This document shows, piece after piece, positions 5,818 to 11,431 of a DNA stretch of 11,431 bases. Source of the stretch: CAZEQL01 sp964514415 (GTDB lineage: Bacteria; Chloroflexota; Dehalococcoidia; GIF9; AB-539-J10); contig CAZEQL010000036.1 of the NCBI GenBank assembly GCA_964514415.1, positions 1-11,431 on the forward strand, in the 5' to 3' direction. The position numbers and the translations under genes are program-made. The notes under the pieces are model-generated. The model made no database searches, had not been told where the DNA came from, and saw nothing but the letters and a program-made list of their open reading frames with translations. Positions within the stretch are counted from its first letter, which is position 1, and the number at the start of each line of letters is the position of its first letter.

Positions 5818-6762
5818 TTGGACCCGTTACTTTATGTTCTTGACCTTGTTATTCTTATTGGTATCTTTGGCATAATAGCTCTGAGCCTGAACCTGGAGTT
5901 TGGCTTTGCCGGGCTTGCCAATTTTGGTAAAGTAGCTTTCTTCCTCATTGGTGCTTATACCTATGCTCTCCTATCCCAAATCGGTGTCCCCTTCTACCTT
6001 TGCCTTATTGCTGGTGCCTCAATCGCGGCTATTTTTGGCTTCCTTGTCTCTCTACCTGCCCTGAGGCTGAGGGCAGACTACCTGGCTATAGTTATTTTGA
6101 CCTTTGGTGAAATCTTGAGGTTGATTGTTAAATCTGAGAGTTGGCTTGCTGGCGGTGATTGGGGGATAAGTGTCGCCCCGGCTATTTCCCTGGCAGGTGC
6201 CTCTCCCCGGATTAACGCCTGGGTGAACATAGGCCTGGTTTATCTTTGTTTGCTTATTTGCTTCACCATAGCTCAATTATTAGCTAACTCTCCTTATGGC
6301 AGAGTGATGCGAGCCATAAGGGAGGATGAGGTGGCTGCTGAGGCATTGGGTAAGAACAGAGCTAAATACAAAGCCCAGATATTTATGCTGGGTTCAGCTA
6401 TGGCGGGGTTGGCTGGTGGACTTTACGTTCAGTATCTGCATTACGTTCTTCCCGGTATGTTCCTGCCCATAGTTACTTTTACTGTGTGGATAATGGTTCT
6501 TTTAGGAGGGCCAGCTAATAATTGGGGAGTATTGCTGGGTGCGGGGTTGGTGGAGATCTTCGATAGAGGAGCAAATATGGCCAAGGATTATTTGATTTTG
6601 CCCATTGACCCCAGCAATTTGCAATACATTCTATTTGGTGTTTTAATCATACTTGTTTTGTTTTACCGACCACAGGGTTTGTTGAGAGAAAGCCCAATCA
6701 AGACGAAAGCACTGGAAGCAATAAAACATGGAAGAGACGCTGTTAAGAATAAAGGACGTTAG
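5818..6762 (+). CDS. livM: Branched-chain amino acid-type ABC transporter permease LivM
   Basis: Second channel subunit, pairing with LivH in the inner membrane. 314 residues with about nine hydrophobic spans. The LivM opening appears as ALSLNLEFGFAGLANFGKVA (about residues 21-40), followed by AFFLIGAYTYALL. LRLRADYLAIVILTFGEILR and the cytoplasmic coupling segment GRVMRAIREDEVAAEALG follow. The C-terminal FYRPQGLL is also typical. Translation starts at TTG, one nucleotide after the livH stop, with a perfect SD. Its 3' end overlaps livG by 35 nt. The last 20 or so residues are basic and fall partly in the overlap. Confidence 0.93.
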   Translation: MDPLLYVLDLVILIGIFGIIALSLNLEFGFAGLANFGKVAFFLIGAYTYALLSQIGVPFYLCLIAGASIAAIFGFLVSLPALRLRADYLAIVILTFGEILRLIVKSESWLAGGDWGISVAPAISLAGASPRINAWVNIGLVYLCLLICFTIAQLLANSPYGRVMRAIREDEVAAEALGKNRAKYKAQIFMLGSAMAGLAGGLYVQYLHYVLPGMFLPIVTFTVWIMVLLGGPANNWGVLLGAGLVEIFDRGANMAKDYLILPIDPSNLQYILFGVLIILVLFYRPQGLLRESPIKTKALEAIKHGRDAVKNKGR

Positions 6763-7492
6763 CAAGCACTTTGGCGGCGTTTATGCCGTTGATGGTGTAA
6801 GTCTGGATGTCAAGCAAGGAGGCATTTATGGACTGGTAGGGCCCAACGGCAGTGGCAAGACCACCTTGTTTAATACTGTCCTCGGCCTTTACCGACCTGA
6901 CCATGGAGCTATCTATCTTAATGACAGGTGTATTAACAACCTGGCTCCTCACCAGATTTATGCTCTGGGATTGGTCAATGCCTTTCAAATCCCGCGGCTC
7001 TTTCCCAGCCTGAGCGTATTGGACAATATGTTGGTGGCAGCGCGAGGGCATAAAGGCGATAAATTATTAAACAGCCTTTTCTTAAGAAAGGGTTGGCAGG
7101 AACAAGAAAAAGAGCTGATTGAAGAGGCTTTAAAGATTCTGGAGCTTGTGGAGTTGGATAAGTGGGCTTTTTCATTTGCTGGTGAGCTATCTGGCGGGCA
7201 GAGAAAGCTCCTGGAGGTTGCCAGAGGGCTTATGGCTAAGCCAAGGCTTTTGTTATTGGATGAACCGGCAGCAGGGATAAATCCCGTGTTGGGGAAGAGC
7301 GTATTTCAGAAGCTAAAGGATTTATCTCGTAATGGTACAACCTTTTTCATTGTAGAGCACAGGTTGGAGATACTATTTGAGTTTGCCTCCTGGGTTTATG
7401 TTATGGATAAAGGCAGGACGGTAGCTGAAGGGGAGCCTCAAGATATAATTGATAATCCCACTTTTTATGAAGCATATTTGGGCGAAGAATAG
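6728..7492 (+). CDS. livG: ABC transporter ATP-binding protein LivG
   Basis: One of two ATPases powering the importer at the inner face of the membrane. 254 residues. Walker A GPNGSGKT at 38-45, Q-loop Q87 (NAFQIPRLFPSLSVLDN), signature LSGGQ at 154-158, Walker B LLLLDE at 174-179 with catalytic Glu, D-loop-type AGINP, and switch His H211 (IVEHRLEIL). The LivG-type C-terminal tail (VAEGEPQDIIDNP, FYEAYLGE) is complete. The ATG at 6728 lies inside livM, giving a 35-nt overlap, and only a weak GGAAG precedes it. Translation is therefore probably coupled to livM. All ATPase residues are intact. Confidence 0.95.
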   Translation: MEETLLRIKDVSKHFGGVYAVDGVSLDVKQGGIYGLVGPNGSGKTTLFNTVLGLYRPDHGAIYLNDRCINNLAPHQIYALGLVNAFQIPRLFPSLSVLDNMLVAARGHKGDKLLNSLFLRKGWQEQEKELIEEALKILELVELDKWAFSFAGELSGGQRKLLEVARGLMAKPRLLLLDEPAAGINPVLGKSVFQKLKDLSRNGTTFFIVEHRLEILFEFASWVYVMDKGRTVAEGEPQDIIDNPTFYEAYLGEE

Positions 7493-7497
7493 ACCAG

Positions 7498-8253
7498 GTG
7501 AATCCTGTTTTCGTAGCTGAAAATATAAGTGCCGGTTATGGCGATGTCATCATTGTCCACGATGTTTCCGTGAAGGTTGCTAGTGGTGAGATTGTGGCTA
7601 TCGTGGGACCTAATGGCAGCGGCAAATCAACCCTGCTCAAAAGCCTTCTCGGTTTCGCCAAGCTATTCCAAGGTAGAGTCCTCTTTCAAGACAAAGATAT
7701 CACCGGAATAGCTTCCGACCAGGCAGTGAAGTCGGGCATAGGCTACGTTCCTCAAGTAAACAATGTCTTCCCCAATCTTACCATAAGCGAGAATTTAGAC
7801 ATGGGGGCTTATCATAGAAAGGGCAAGACTTCTGTCAAAGCTGGGATGAGGGAGATTTTTGATATGTTTCCTGAACTTGGGGTGAGGAAAAATGCTTTGG
7901 CGGGGAATCTCAGTGGTGGGGAAAGGCAAATGTTAGCCATAGCCAGGGCAATGATGGCAGAACCAAAAGTTCTGCTGCTTGATGAGCCATTGGCTTCTTT
8001 GTCTCCTAAACCAGTTTCCGCCATCTCAGCCAAATTGGAGAGAATAAAAGAAGGTGGCGTGGCTATAGTGATAGTGGAGCAAAACGTCAAAAAGGTTTTA
8101 AGTGTCTCTAACCGAGGCTATGTTCTGGTTGAGGGTGCCTGTATTATGGAGGGAGATGCTGCCTCTCTACTTACTGAAGAATCTTCCAAGCAGCGTTATC
8201 TGGGCTTAGGAGCTAAAGGTATTGACACAAAGGTATCCTTTGGTCATAATTAA
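7498..8253 (+). CDS. livF: ABC transporter ATP-binding protein LivF
   Basis: Partner ATPase of LivG. 251 residues. It has the LivF opening SAGYGDVIIVHDVS, Walker A GPNGSGKS at 37-44, Q-loop Q86 (GYVPQVNNVFPNLTISENL), signature LSGGE at 138-142 and Walker B VLLLDE at 158-163. VEQN at 193-196 sits where most ABC ATPases have the switch His; Gln-Asn there is usual for LivF. It starts at GTG 7498-7500, 5 nt after the livG stop, with no good SD; no in-frame ATG fits the family's N-terminus better. The D-loop reads LASLSPKP, slightly different from the usual GLSP. Confidence 0.94.
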   Translation: MNPVFVAENISAGYGDVIIVHDVSVKVASGEIVAIVGPNGSGKSTLLKSLLGFAKLFQGRVLFQDKDITGIASDQAVKSGIGYVPQVNNVFPNLTISENLDMGAYHRKGKTSVKAGMREIFDMFPELGVRKNALAGNLSGGERQMLAIARAMMAEPKVLLLDEPLASLSPKPVSAISAKLERIKEGGVAIVIVEQNVKKVLSVSNRGYVLVEGACIMEGDAASLLTEESSKQRYLGLGAKGIDTKVSFGHN

Positions 8254-8280
8254 CGCTAAATTCTTAAATAGGGGGTAGAT

Positions 8281-9459
8281 ATGGTTAGAAAATTGCTATT
8301 GGTAGTGGCTGCCCTGTGTCTGCTTATTCCAGCGGTGGCTTGCGCACCAGGGGGACCAGGGGGAACTGAGACAATCAAGATAGGTTGTCTGCTGGACACC
8401 ACGGGCGATCTGGGTTCCATGGGTGGCAGGATATTGGATGGCGCCAGATTGGCGGTCGAAGAGATCAATGCCGCTGGTGGAGTGTTAGGAAAACAGGTGA
8501 AGTTGGTAGAAGAGGATGGCGCTACAGACCCTGCCAAAGGCTTTGACAGGGTTAAGAAGATGGTGGGGATAGATGGGGTGCAGGTAATCGCCGGTCCCAT
8601 GATTACCGGCGCGTCGTTGCTTGCAATTCCCTACGTGGAGGAGCAAAAGGTCCCGCTAATATCACCATCGGCTACAGGAATCCCGCTTTCCGAGGTGGAT
8701 GGAACAGAGTGGTTTTTCCGCACGTGCCTTCGTGATGATGCCCAGGGTATGGTGCTAGCCGACCTTATTATGGATAAAGGCTATACCAAACTGGCTACCA
8801 TAGTTCTGGACAATACCTATGGCAAAGGTTTAGAAACGGCGATTGTTGACCGCCTTAAAGATGTGGGATGGCAGGGAAAACATGTAGCATCAATACATTA
8901 TGCCGAGGGAACAAAAGATTATCGCACTGAGTTGCAGCAGATCAAAGATGGCAACCCTGACGTGGTTTTTGCTTGCACTTATTGCGATGATGGCATCATA
9001 GTCTTCAAGCAAGCTTTGGACCTAGGCTTGGACGGGATTCCCTGGCTGGGCTGTGATGGTAACTACGGTTCAGGGCTGTTCAAAGACCCGAAGTCTGCGG
9101 AATTTATGGAAAAAACGATTACCGGCACCAGAACTGTAGGCATGGGTAAAGTTAATGAGCATTTCAACGCAGCGTATCAGGAGAAATATGGAGAAGCCCC
9201 TGAGGTTTACTGCGATACTATGTATGACGCAGTATGGGCGGCTGCTAAGGCAATAGAGGCAGCAGGTGTATATGATGGTGAAGCTATAAGAGTTGCCTTG
9301 ACCAAGCTGGAGTTTGATGGTGCTACAGGACCGATTGCCTTTAACGAATTAGGTGATCGTGCCGCTGGTGCTTTTGAAATTTGGGAAGTAGTGAAAGATT
9401 CGGCAACTGAAACTGGCTATAAGGATGCTCCAGTAAAGGTAATTACCTGGAGTATGTAA
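8281..9459 (+). CDS. livK: Branched-chain amino acid-type ABC substrate-binding lipoprotein
   Basis: Extracytoplasmic receptor that binds the substrate and hands it to LivH/LivM. 392 residues: basic start MVRK, hydrophobic segment 5-19, lipobox-like PAVAC with Cys21 as the lipidation site, then a Pro/Gly linker. The mature part is a two-lobed Peripla_BP_6 domain: IKIGCLLDTTGDLGSMGGRI, DGARLAVEEINAAGGVLGK, SPSATG (about 128-133, usual ligand-contact region) and TYGKGLETAI. The ligand class cannot be assigned; amino acid, amide and aromatic binders share this fold. Six cysteines besides C21 (C36, C149, C232, C235, C258, C311) are more than I expect for an exported binding protein. A GGGGG run at 8271-8275, 5 nt before ATG, serves as SD. 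It is last in the operon, 27 nt after livF. Confidence 0.93.
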   Translation: MVRKLLLVVAALCLLIPAVACAPGGPGGTETIKIGCLLDTTGDLGSMGGRILDGARLAVEEINAAGGVLGKQVKLVEEDGATDPAKGFDRVKKMVGIDGVQVIAGPMITGASLLAIPYVEEQKVPLISPSATGIPLSEVDGTEWFFRTCLRDDAQGMVLADLIMDKGYTKLATIVLDNTYGKGLETAIVDRLKDVGWQGKHVASIHYAEGTKDYRTELQQIKDGNPDVVFACTYCDDGIIVFKQALDLGLDGIPWLGCDGNYGSGLFKDPKSAEFMEKTITGTRTVGMGKVNEHFNAAYQEKYGEAPEVYCDTMYDAVWAAAKAIEAAGVYDGEAIRVALTKLEFDGATGPIAFNELGDRAAGAFEIWEVVKDSATETGYKDAPVKVITWSM

Positions 9460-9498
9460 GCGATAGTAGCGATTATTTCAGATTACTACTCGTGGAGT

Positions 9499-9533
9499 GA
9501 AGTGCTATCATAGTTTGGTTGTGGTAGCACTTT
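9499..9533 (+). terminator. Hairpin, candidate terminator of the liv operon
   Basis: AAGTGCTATCA (9500-9510) pairs with TGGTAGCACTT (9522-9532) over 11 bp with one G-T pair, extended by one more G-T pair, around an 11-nt loop. It lies 40 nt after the binding-protein stop. The T-rich tail is poor (TTTGCTCTTGG), so termination may be inefficient. Confidence 0.5.
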
Positions 9534-9537
9534 GCTC

Positions 9538-9570
9538 TTGGTAGGTTAACTTTAAGGGCAATTAAATTGC
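9538..9570 (+). promoter_or_regulatory. Promoter candidate for plsX with overlapping palindrome
   Basis: TTGGTA (9538-9543) and TTAAAT (9562-9567) are 18 nt apart. The -10 is covered by a perfect inverted repeat GCAATT-A-AATTGC (9558-9570), a plausible site for a dimeric regulator. Both elements are short, and the palindrome is AT-rich, so chance is possible. Confidence 0.35.
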
Positions 9571-9608
9571 GTAACATTCCCCTCTGTGGTGGATGGAGGT
9601 CATTAGAT

Positions 9609-9650
9609 ATGAAAGCAGGGAAACTGAAAGTTGGTGTCTGGTATGCATAG
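9609..9650 (+). CDS. 13-codon upstream ORF overlapping the plsX start
   Basis: ATG 9609 follows a good SD (GGAGG 9595-9599, spacing 9). It encodes MKAGKLKVGVWYA and stops at TAG 9648-9650, out of frame with plsX and just past the plsX ATG (9643). The better SD thus serves the small ORF, not plsX. It could couple plsX translation by termination and restart, act as a leader peptide, or reflect a base error that cut off the true plsX N-terminus. Confidence 0.4.
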   Translation: MKAGKLKVGVWYA

Positions 9651-10641
9651 CCAGGCGGTAAGGGTAGCGGTAGATGTCTTGGGGGGCGATTATGCCCCCC
9701 AAGAAATAGTTAAAGGGGCAGTTCAGGCAGCCAGAGAGGATGGAATCGAGCTCATATTGGTGGGCTTTAAGGATGCTATCCACAGGGAGCTAGAGAAATA
9801 TGATGTTTCTGAACTTCCCATTTCTGTGGTGAATGCTGGAGAAGTTATACGAGAGGACGAATCCCCTGTGGCAGCTTTGCGTCTCAAACCCGATGCTTCC
9901 ATTCTAGTTGCTACCAGGATGATAAAGGAAGGGAAAGCTGACGCTGTAGTAAGTATGGGTTACACCGGCGCAGTTATGGTGAGTGCGATTGAAATCCTGG
10001 GAAAGTTGGAAGGCATCAAACGTCCCACTGTTGGTGGTTTTCTCTGCGGGTTTGCTCCCAATACTGTGGTGTTTGATATGGGGTCGAACGCTGATTGTAA
10101 GCCGCGAGATTTGTTGAGCTTTGCCATCATAGGCTCTGTCGTTGCCCAGAAGATGCTGTATATCACCAGTCCTACAGTAGCCCTGCTAAGCAATGGTGCC
10201 GAGGAAGGGAAAGGAAACATCTTAGTAAAGAAGGCTTACCAATTATTTAAGCAAAGCCACCTCAACTTTATTGGCAACATAGAGGGGCATGATATTCCTT
10301 TTGGCAAGGCGAATGTCATCGTTTGCGATGGATTTACCGGGAATGTTCTGATAAAATTCTGCGAAGGTTTAGGTGAAGTTGTAGTTGAACGATTGAGGAC
10401 CACTCTAAATAAGCAACTTCCCGAGGAGCAAATAGAAGCTATCGCTAATGATTTATTTGCTCTAACTCATATTGCTGAAGGGGGTGGTCCAATTTTTGGG
10501 GTGGATGGCGTTGTGATAATCGGGCATGGTTGTTCCAAAGCTCCACAGGTGACTAACGCCATAAACATGGCAAAGACAGCGGTTGAATCAAATCTGGTGG
10601 AAGAGATAAAGACAGAACTAGAGCGAGAGTTTAAAAAATGA
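9643..10641 (+). CDS. plsX: Phosphate acyltransferase PlsX
   Basis: PlsX converts acyl-ACP plus phosphate to acyl-phosphate, the donor for PlsY in phospholipid synthesis; it is peripheral to the inner membrane. 332 residues from ATG 9643, the normal length. Family blocks are AVDVLGGDYAPQEIVKGAV (about 9-27), GYTGAVM where NTGALM is usual, SNADCKPRDLL, EEGKGN, FIGNIEGHDIPFGKANVIV, CDGFTGNVLIK and GVDGVVIIGHGCSKAP. The start is uncertain: TTG 9631 is in frame with a moderate AGGG 10 nt upstream, whereas ATG 9643 lacks an SD but could be reached from the upstream ORF. The stop overlaps the next gene by 4 nt (ATGA). No acp, fabD or fabG follows, unlike the common plsX-fab cluster. Confidence 0.93.
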   Translation: MHSQAVRVAVDVLGGDYAPQEIVKGAVQAAREDGIELILVGFKDAIHRELEKYDVSELPISVVNAGEVIREDESPVAALRLKPDASILVATRMIKEGKADAVVSMGYTGAVMVSAIEILGKLEGIKRPTVGGFLCGFAPNTVVFDMGSNADCKPRDLLSFAIIGSVVAQKMLYITSPTVALLSNGAEEGKGNILVKKAYQLFKQSHLNFIGNIEGHDIPFGKANVIVCDGFTGNVLIKFCEGLGEVVVERLRTTLNKQLPEEQIEAIANDLFALTHIAEGGGPIFGVDGVVIIGHGCSKAPQVTNAINMAKTAVESNLVEEIKTELEREFKK

Positions 10642-11418
10642 AGGTTAAAATTTTGGGGGCACACGCACTCGAGTCGACTGAGACAAAGTTTATGTCAATA
10701 CTGGTTGATGGAGTGTTGGCTCTGGATGCCGGTGGTCTTACATCCAGTTTGTCTTTGCCAGCGCAGGAGGAGATAAAGGCTGTTCTTTTGACTCATTCAC
10801 ATGCGGACCATACTATGGGATTGGTCGGCCTTTCCATGCATGCCTTTCTTATTGGCACTGCTGTGGAGGTCTACGCTATCAAGGATACCATCGATGCTCT
10901 CACCACCCATGTCTTTAATGGCACGGTTCATCCCGATTTCACCAGAATGCCCTCAATTGAGAAACCAGCACTCCGATTTCACCCCCTGGAGACATATAAA
11001 CCACAAGTTATTGAGGACTACACTGTTCTTGCCTTTCCTGTTTATCATAGCGTTCCCGCTGTGGGTTATCAAGTTAGTTCCGGGGATGGTAAGAGCGTAT
11101 TATACAGTGGAGACACAGGGCCAGGATTACCTTCACATTGGGAATATATCCATCCAGACTTGCTCATCCCGCATCCTTGACTGTGGAGCATCAAATAGAT
11201 GGAGTGCTCAGGCCCCTGGGCTAGGTCACATGACCCCTGCCTTGCTAAAACCAGAACTGGTGGATTTTCGTCAGCAGAGGGGGTGCCTTCCTCCTGTTGT
11301 CCTGATTCACATGGCCCCGCCTCTCGAGAGGGAAATCAGAGAAGAGGCTGCTGAGGTAGCCAGGGAGCTAGATGTCAAAATTGAACTTGGCTATGAGGGG
11401 ATGGAGATTGAAGTCTAG
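10638..11418 (+). CDS. Metallo-beta-lactamase-fold hydrolase, RNase Z-like, frameshifted
   Basis: A zinc-dependent hydrolase of the RNase Z/class II phosphodiesterase type; the substrate (tRNA 3' end, cyclic nucleotide or other) is not clear. The first frame (10638-11180, 180 residues) has H53-S-H55-A-D57-H58, H137 in YHSVPAVGYQV and D159 in YSGDTGPG, then stops early after HPDLLIPHP. The remaining family C-terminus continues in the +1 frame to TAG 11416-11418 with GLGHMTPALL and PPVVLIHMAPPLEREI. These carry the last two His motifs. Removing one C from CCC at 11168-11170 gives one 259-residue protein with His at 197 and 224. Either a sequence error or a recent inactivation. It starts in a 4-nt overlap with plsX. 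Confidence 0.82.
11165..11180 (+). other. Frameshift site in the metallo-hydrolase gene
   Basis: The 5' frame reads LLIPHP then TGA (11178-11180). The 3' frame reads ILDCGASNRWSAQAPGLGHM from about 11173. CATCCCGCATCC contains a CCC run, and losing one C joins the frames as LLIRILDCGASN. Other single-base changes in this interval would also work, so the exact base is not determined. Confidence 0.7.
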
Positions 11419-11424
11419 GAGAAT

Positions 11425-11431
11425 ATGGATT
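11425..11431 (+). CDS. Start of a further gene, cut by the window end
   Basis: ATG 11425-11427 follows AGGAGA (11417-11422), which overlaps the stop of the hydrolase gene and is spaced well as an SD. Only Met-Asp and one base remain, so nothing can be said of the product. It probably belongs to the plsX operon. Confidence 0.45.

Noticed and set aside
8074..8085. Loss of the switch histidine in LivF (VEQN)
   Set aside because: Gln-Asn at this place is the usual state in LivF proteins, so it is not a defect.
8256..8600. 114-codon minus-strand frame opposite the binding protein
   Set aside because: It is antisense to a well-supported lipoprotein gene and has no family features.
11181..11418. 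Separate small gene after the hydrolase
   Set aside because: Its product matches the missing C-terminus of the hydrolase, including the last His motifs, so a frameshift explains it better.

Overview
The window looks like a piece of a metagenome-assembled anaerobic bacterium. A member of the Chloroflexota class Dehalococcoidia is my best guess. It rests on the short Elp3 without the usual N-terminal extension, the interspersed repeats carrying TCAGAATGACA, the mix of radical SAM enzymes, and the many strong Shine-Dalgarno (SD) sites in moderate-GC DNA. This is inference from sequence style, not a database match. No rRNA, tRNA, CRISPR array, transposase or phage gene was seen.

Layout. 1-1509 (+): a repeat remnant, then elp3 (radical SAM/GNAT tRNA-wobble enzyme), interrupted by a 100-N assembly gap. 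1510-2310 (+): a hairpin repeat, a good promoter, and two small membrane-protein genes. 2365-4182 (-): an Mth938-like protein, a palindromic repeat, a candidate 42-residue basic protein, and a radical SAM protein with a CX4CX2C cluster motif. A divergent promoter region (4183-4299) separates these from a long + strand block. 4300-9459 (+): a HAD-family phosphatase-like gene, then livH, livM, livG, livF and a lipoprotein solute-binding gene. Together the last five make a complete branched-chain amino acid/amide-type ABC importer. 9499-9650: a hairpin terminator candidate, a promoter with a palindrome, and a 13-codon upstream ORF. 9643-11418 (+): plsX (acyl phosphate synthesis for phospholipids), overlapping by 4 nt a metallo-beta-lactamase-fold hydrolase. 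That hydrolase is split by an apparent single-base frameshift near 11168-11180. A further gene probably begins at 11425.

How the genes work together. The Liv proteins form one machine: a lipid-anchored binding protein delivers substrate to the LivH/LivM channel, driven by the LivG/LivF ATPases. Tight spacing and overlaps (2 nt, 1 nt, 35-nt overlap, 5 nt, 27 nt) support one operon. The HAD gene leads it at 2 nt spacing. The plsX-hydrolase pair is a second, separately transcribed unit.

I did not find a convincing new multi-gene system. The points most worth a second look are the repeat family that creates false gene starts and may have cut a small gene, the Asp-to-Glu change in the HAD nucleophile motif, the upstream ORF and palindrome before plsX, and the frameshifted hydrolase.
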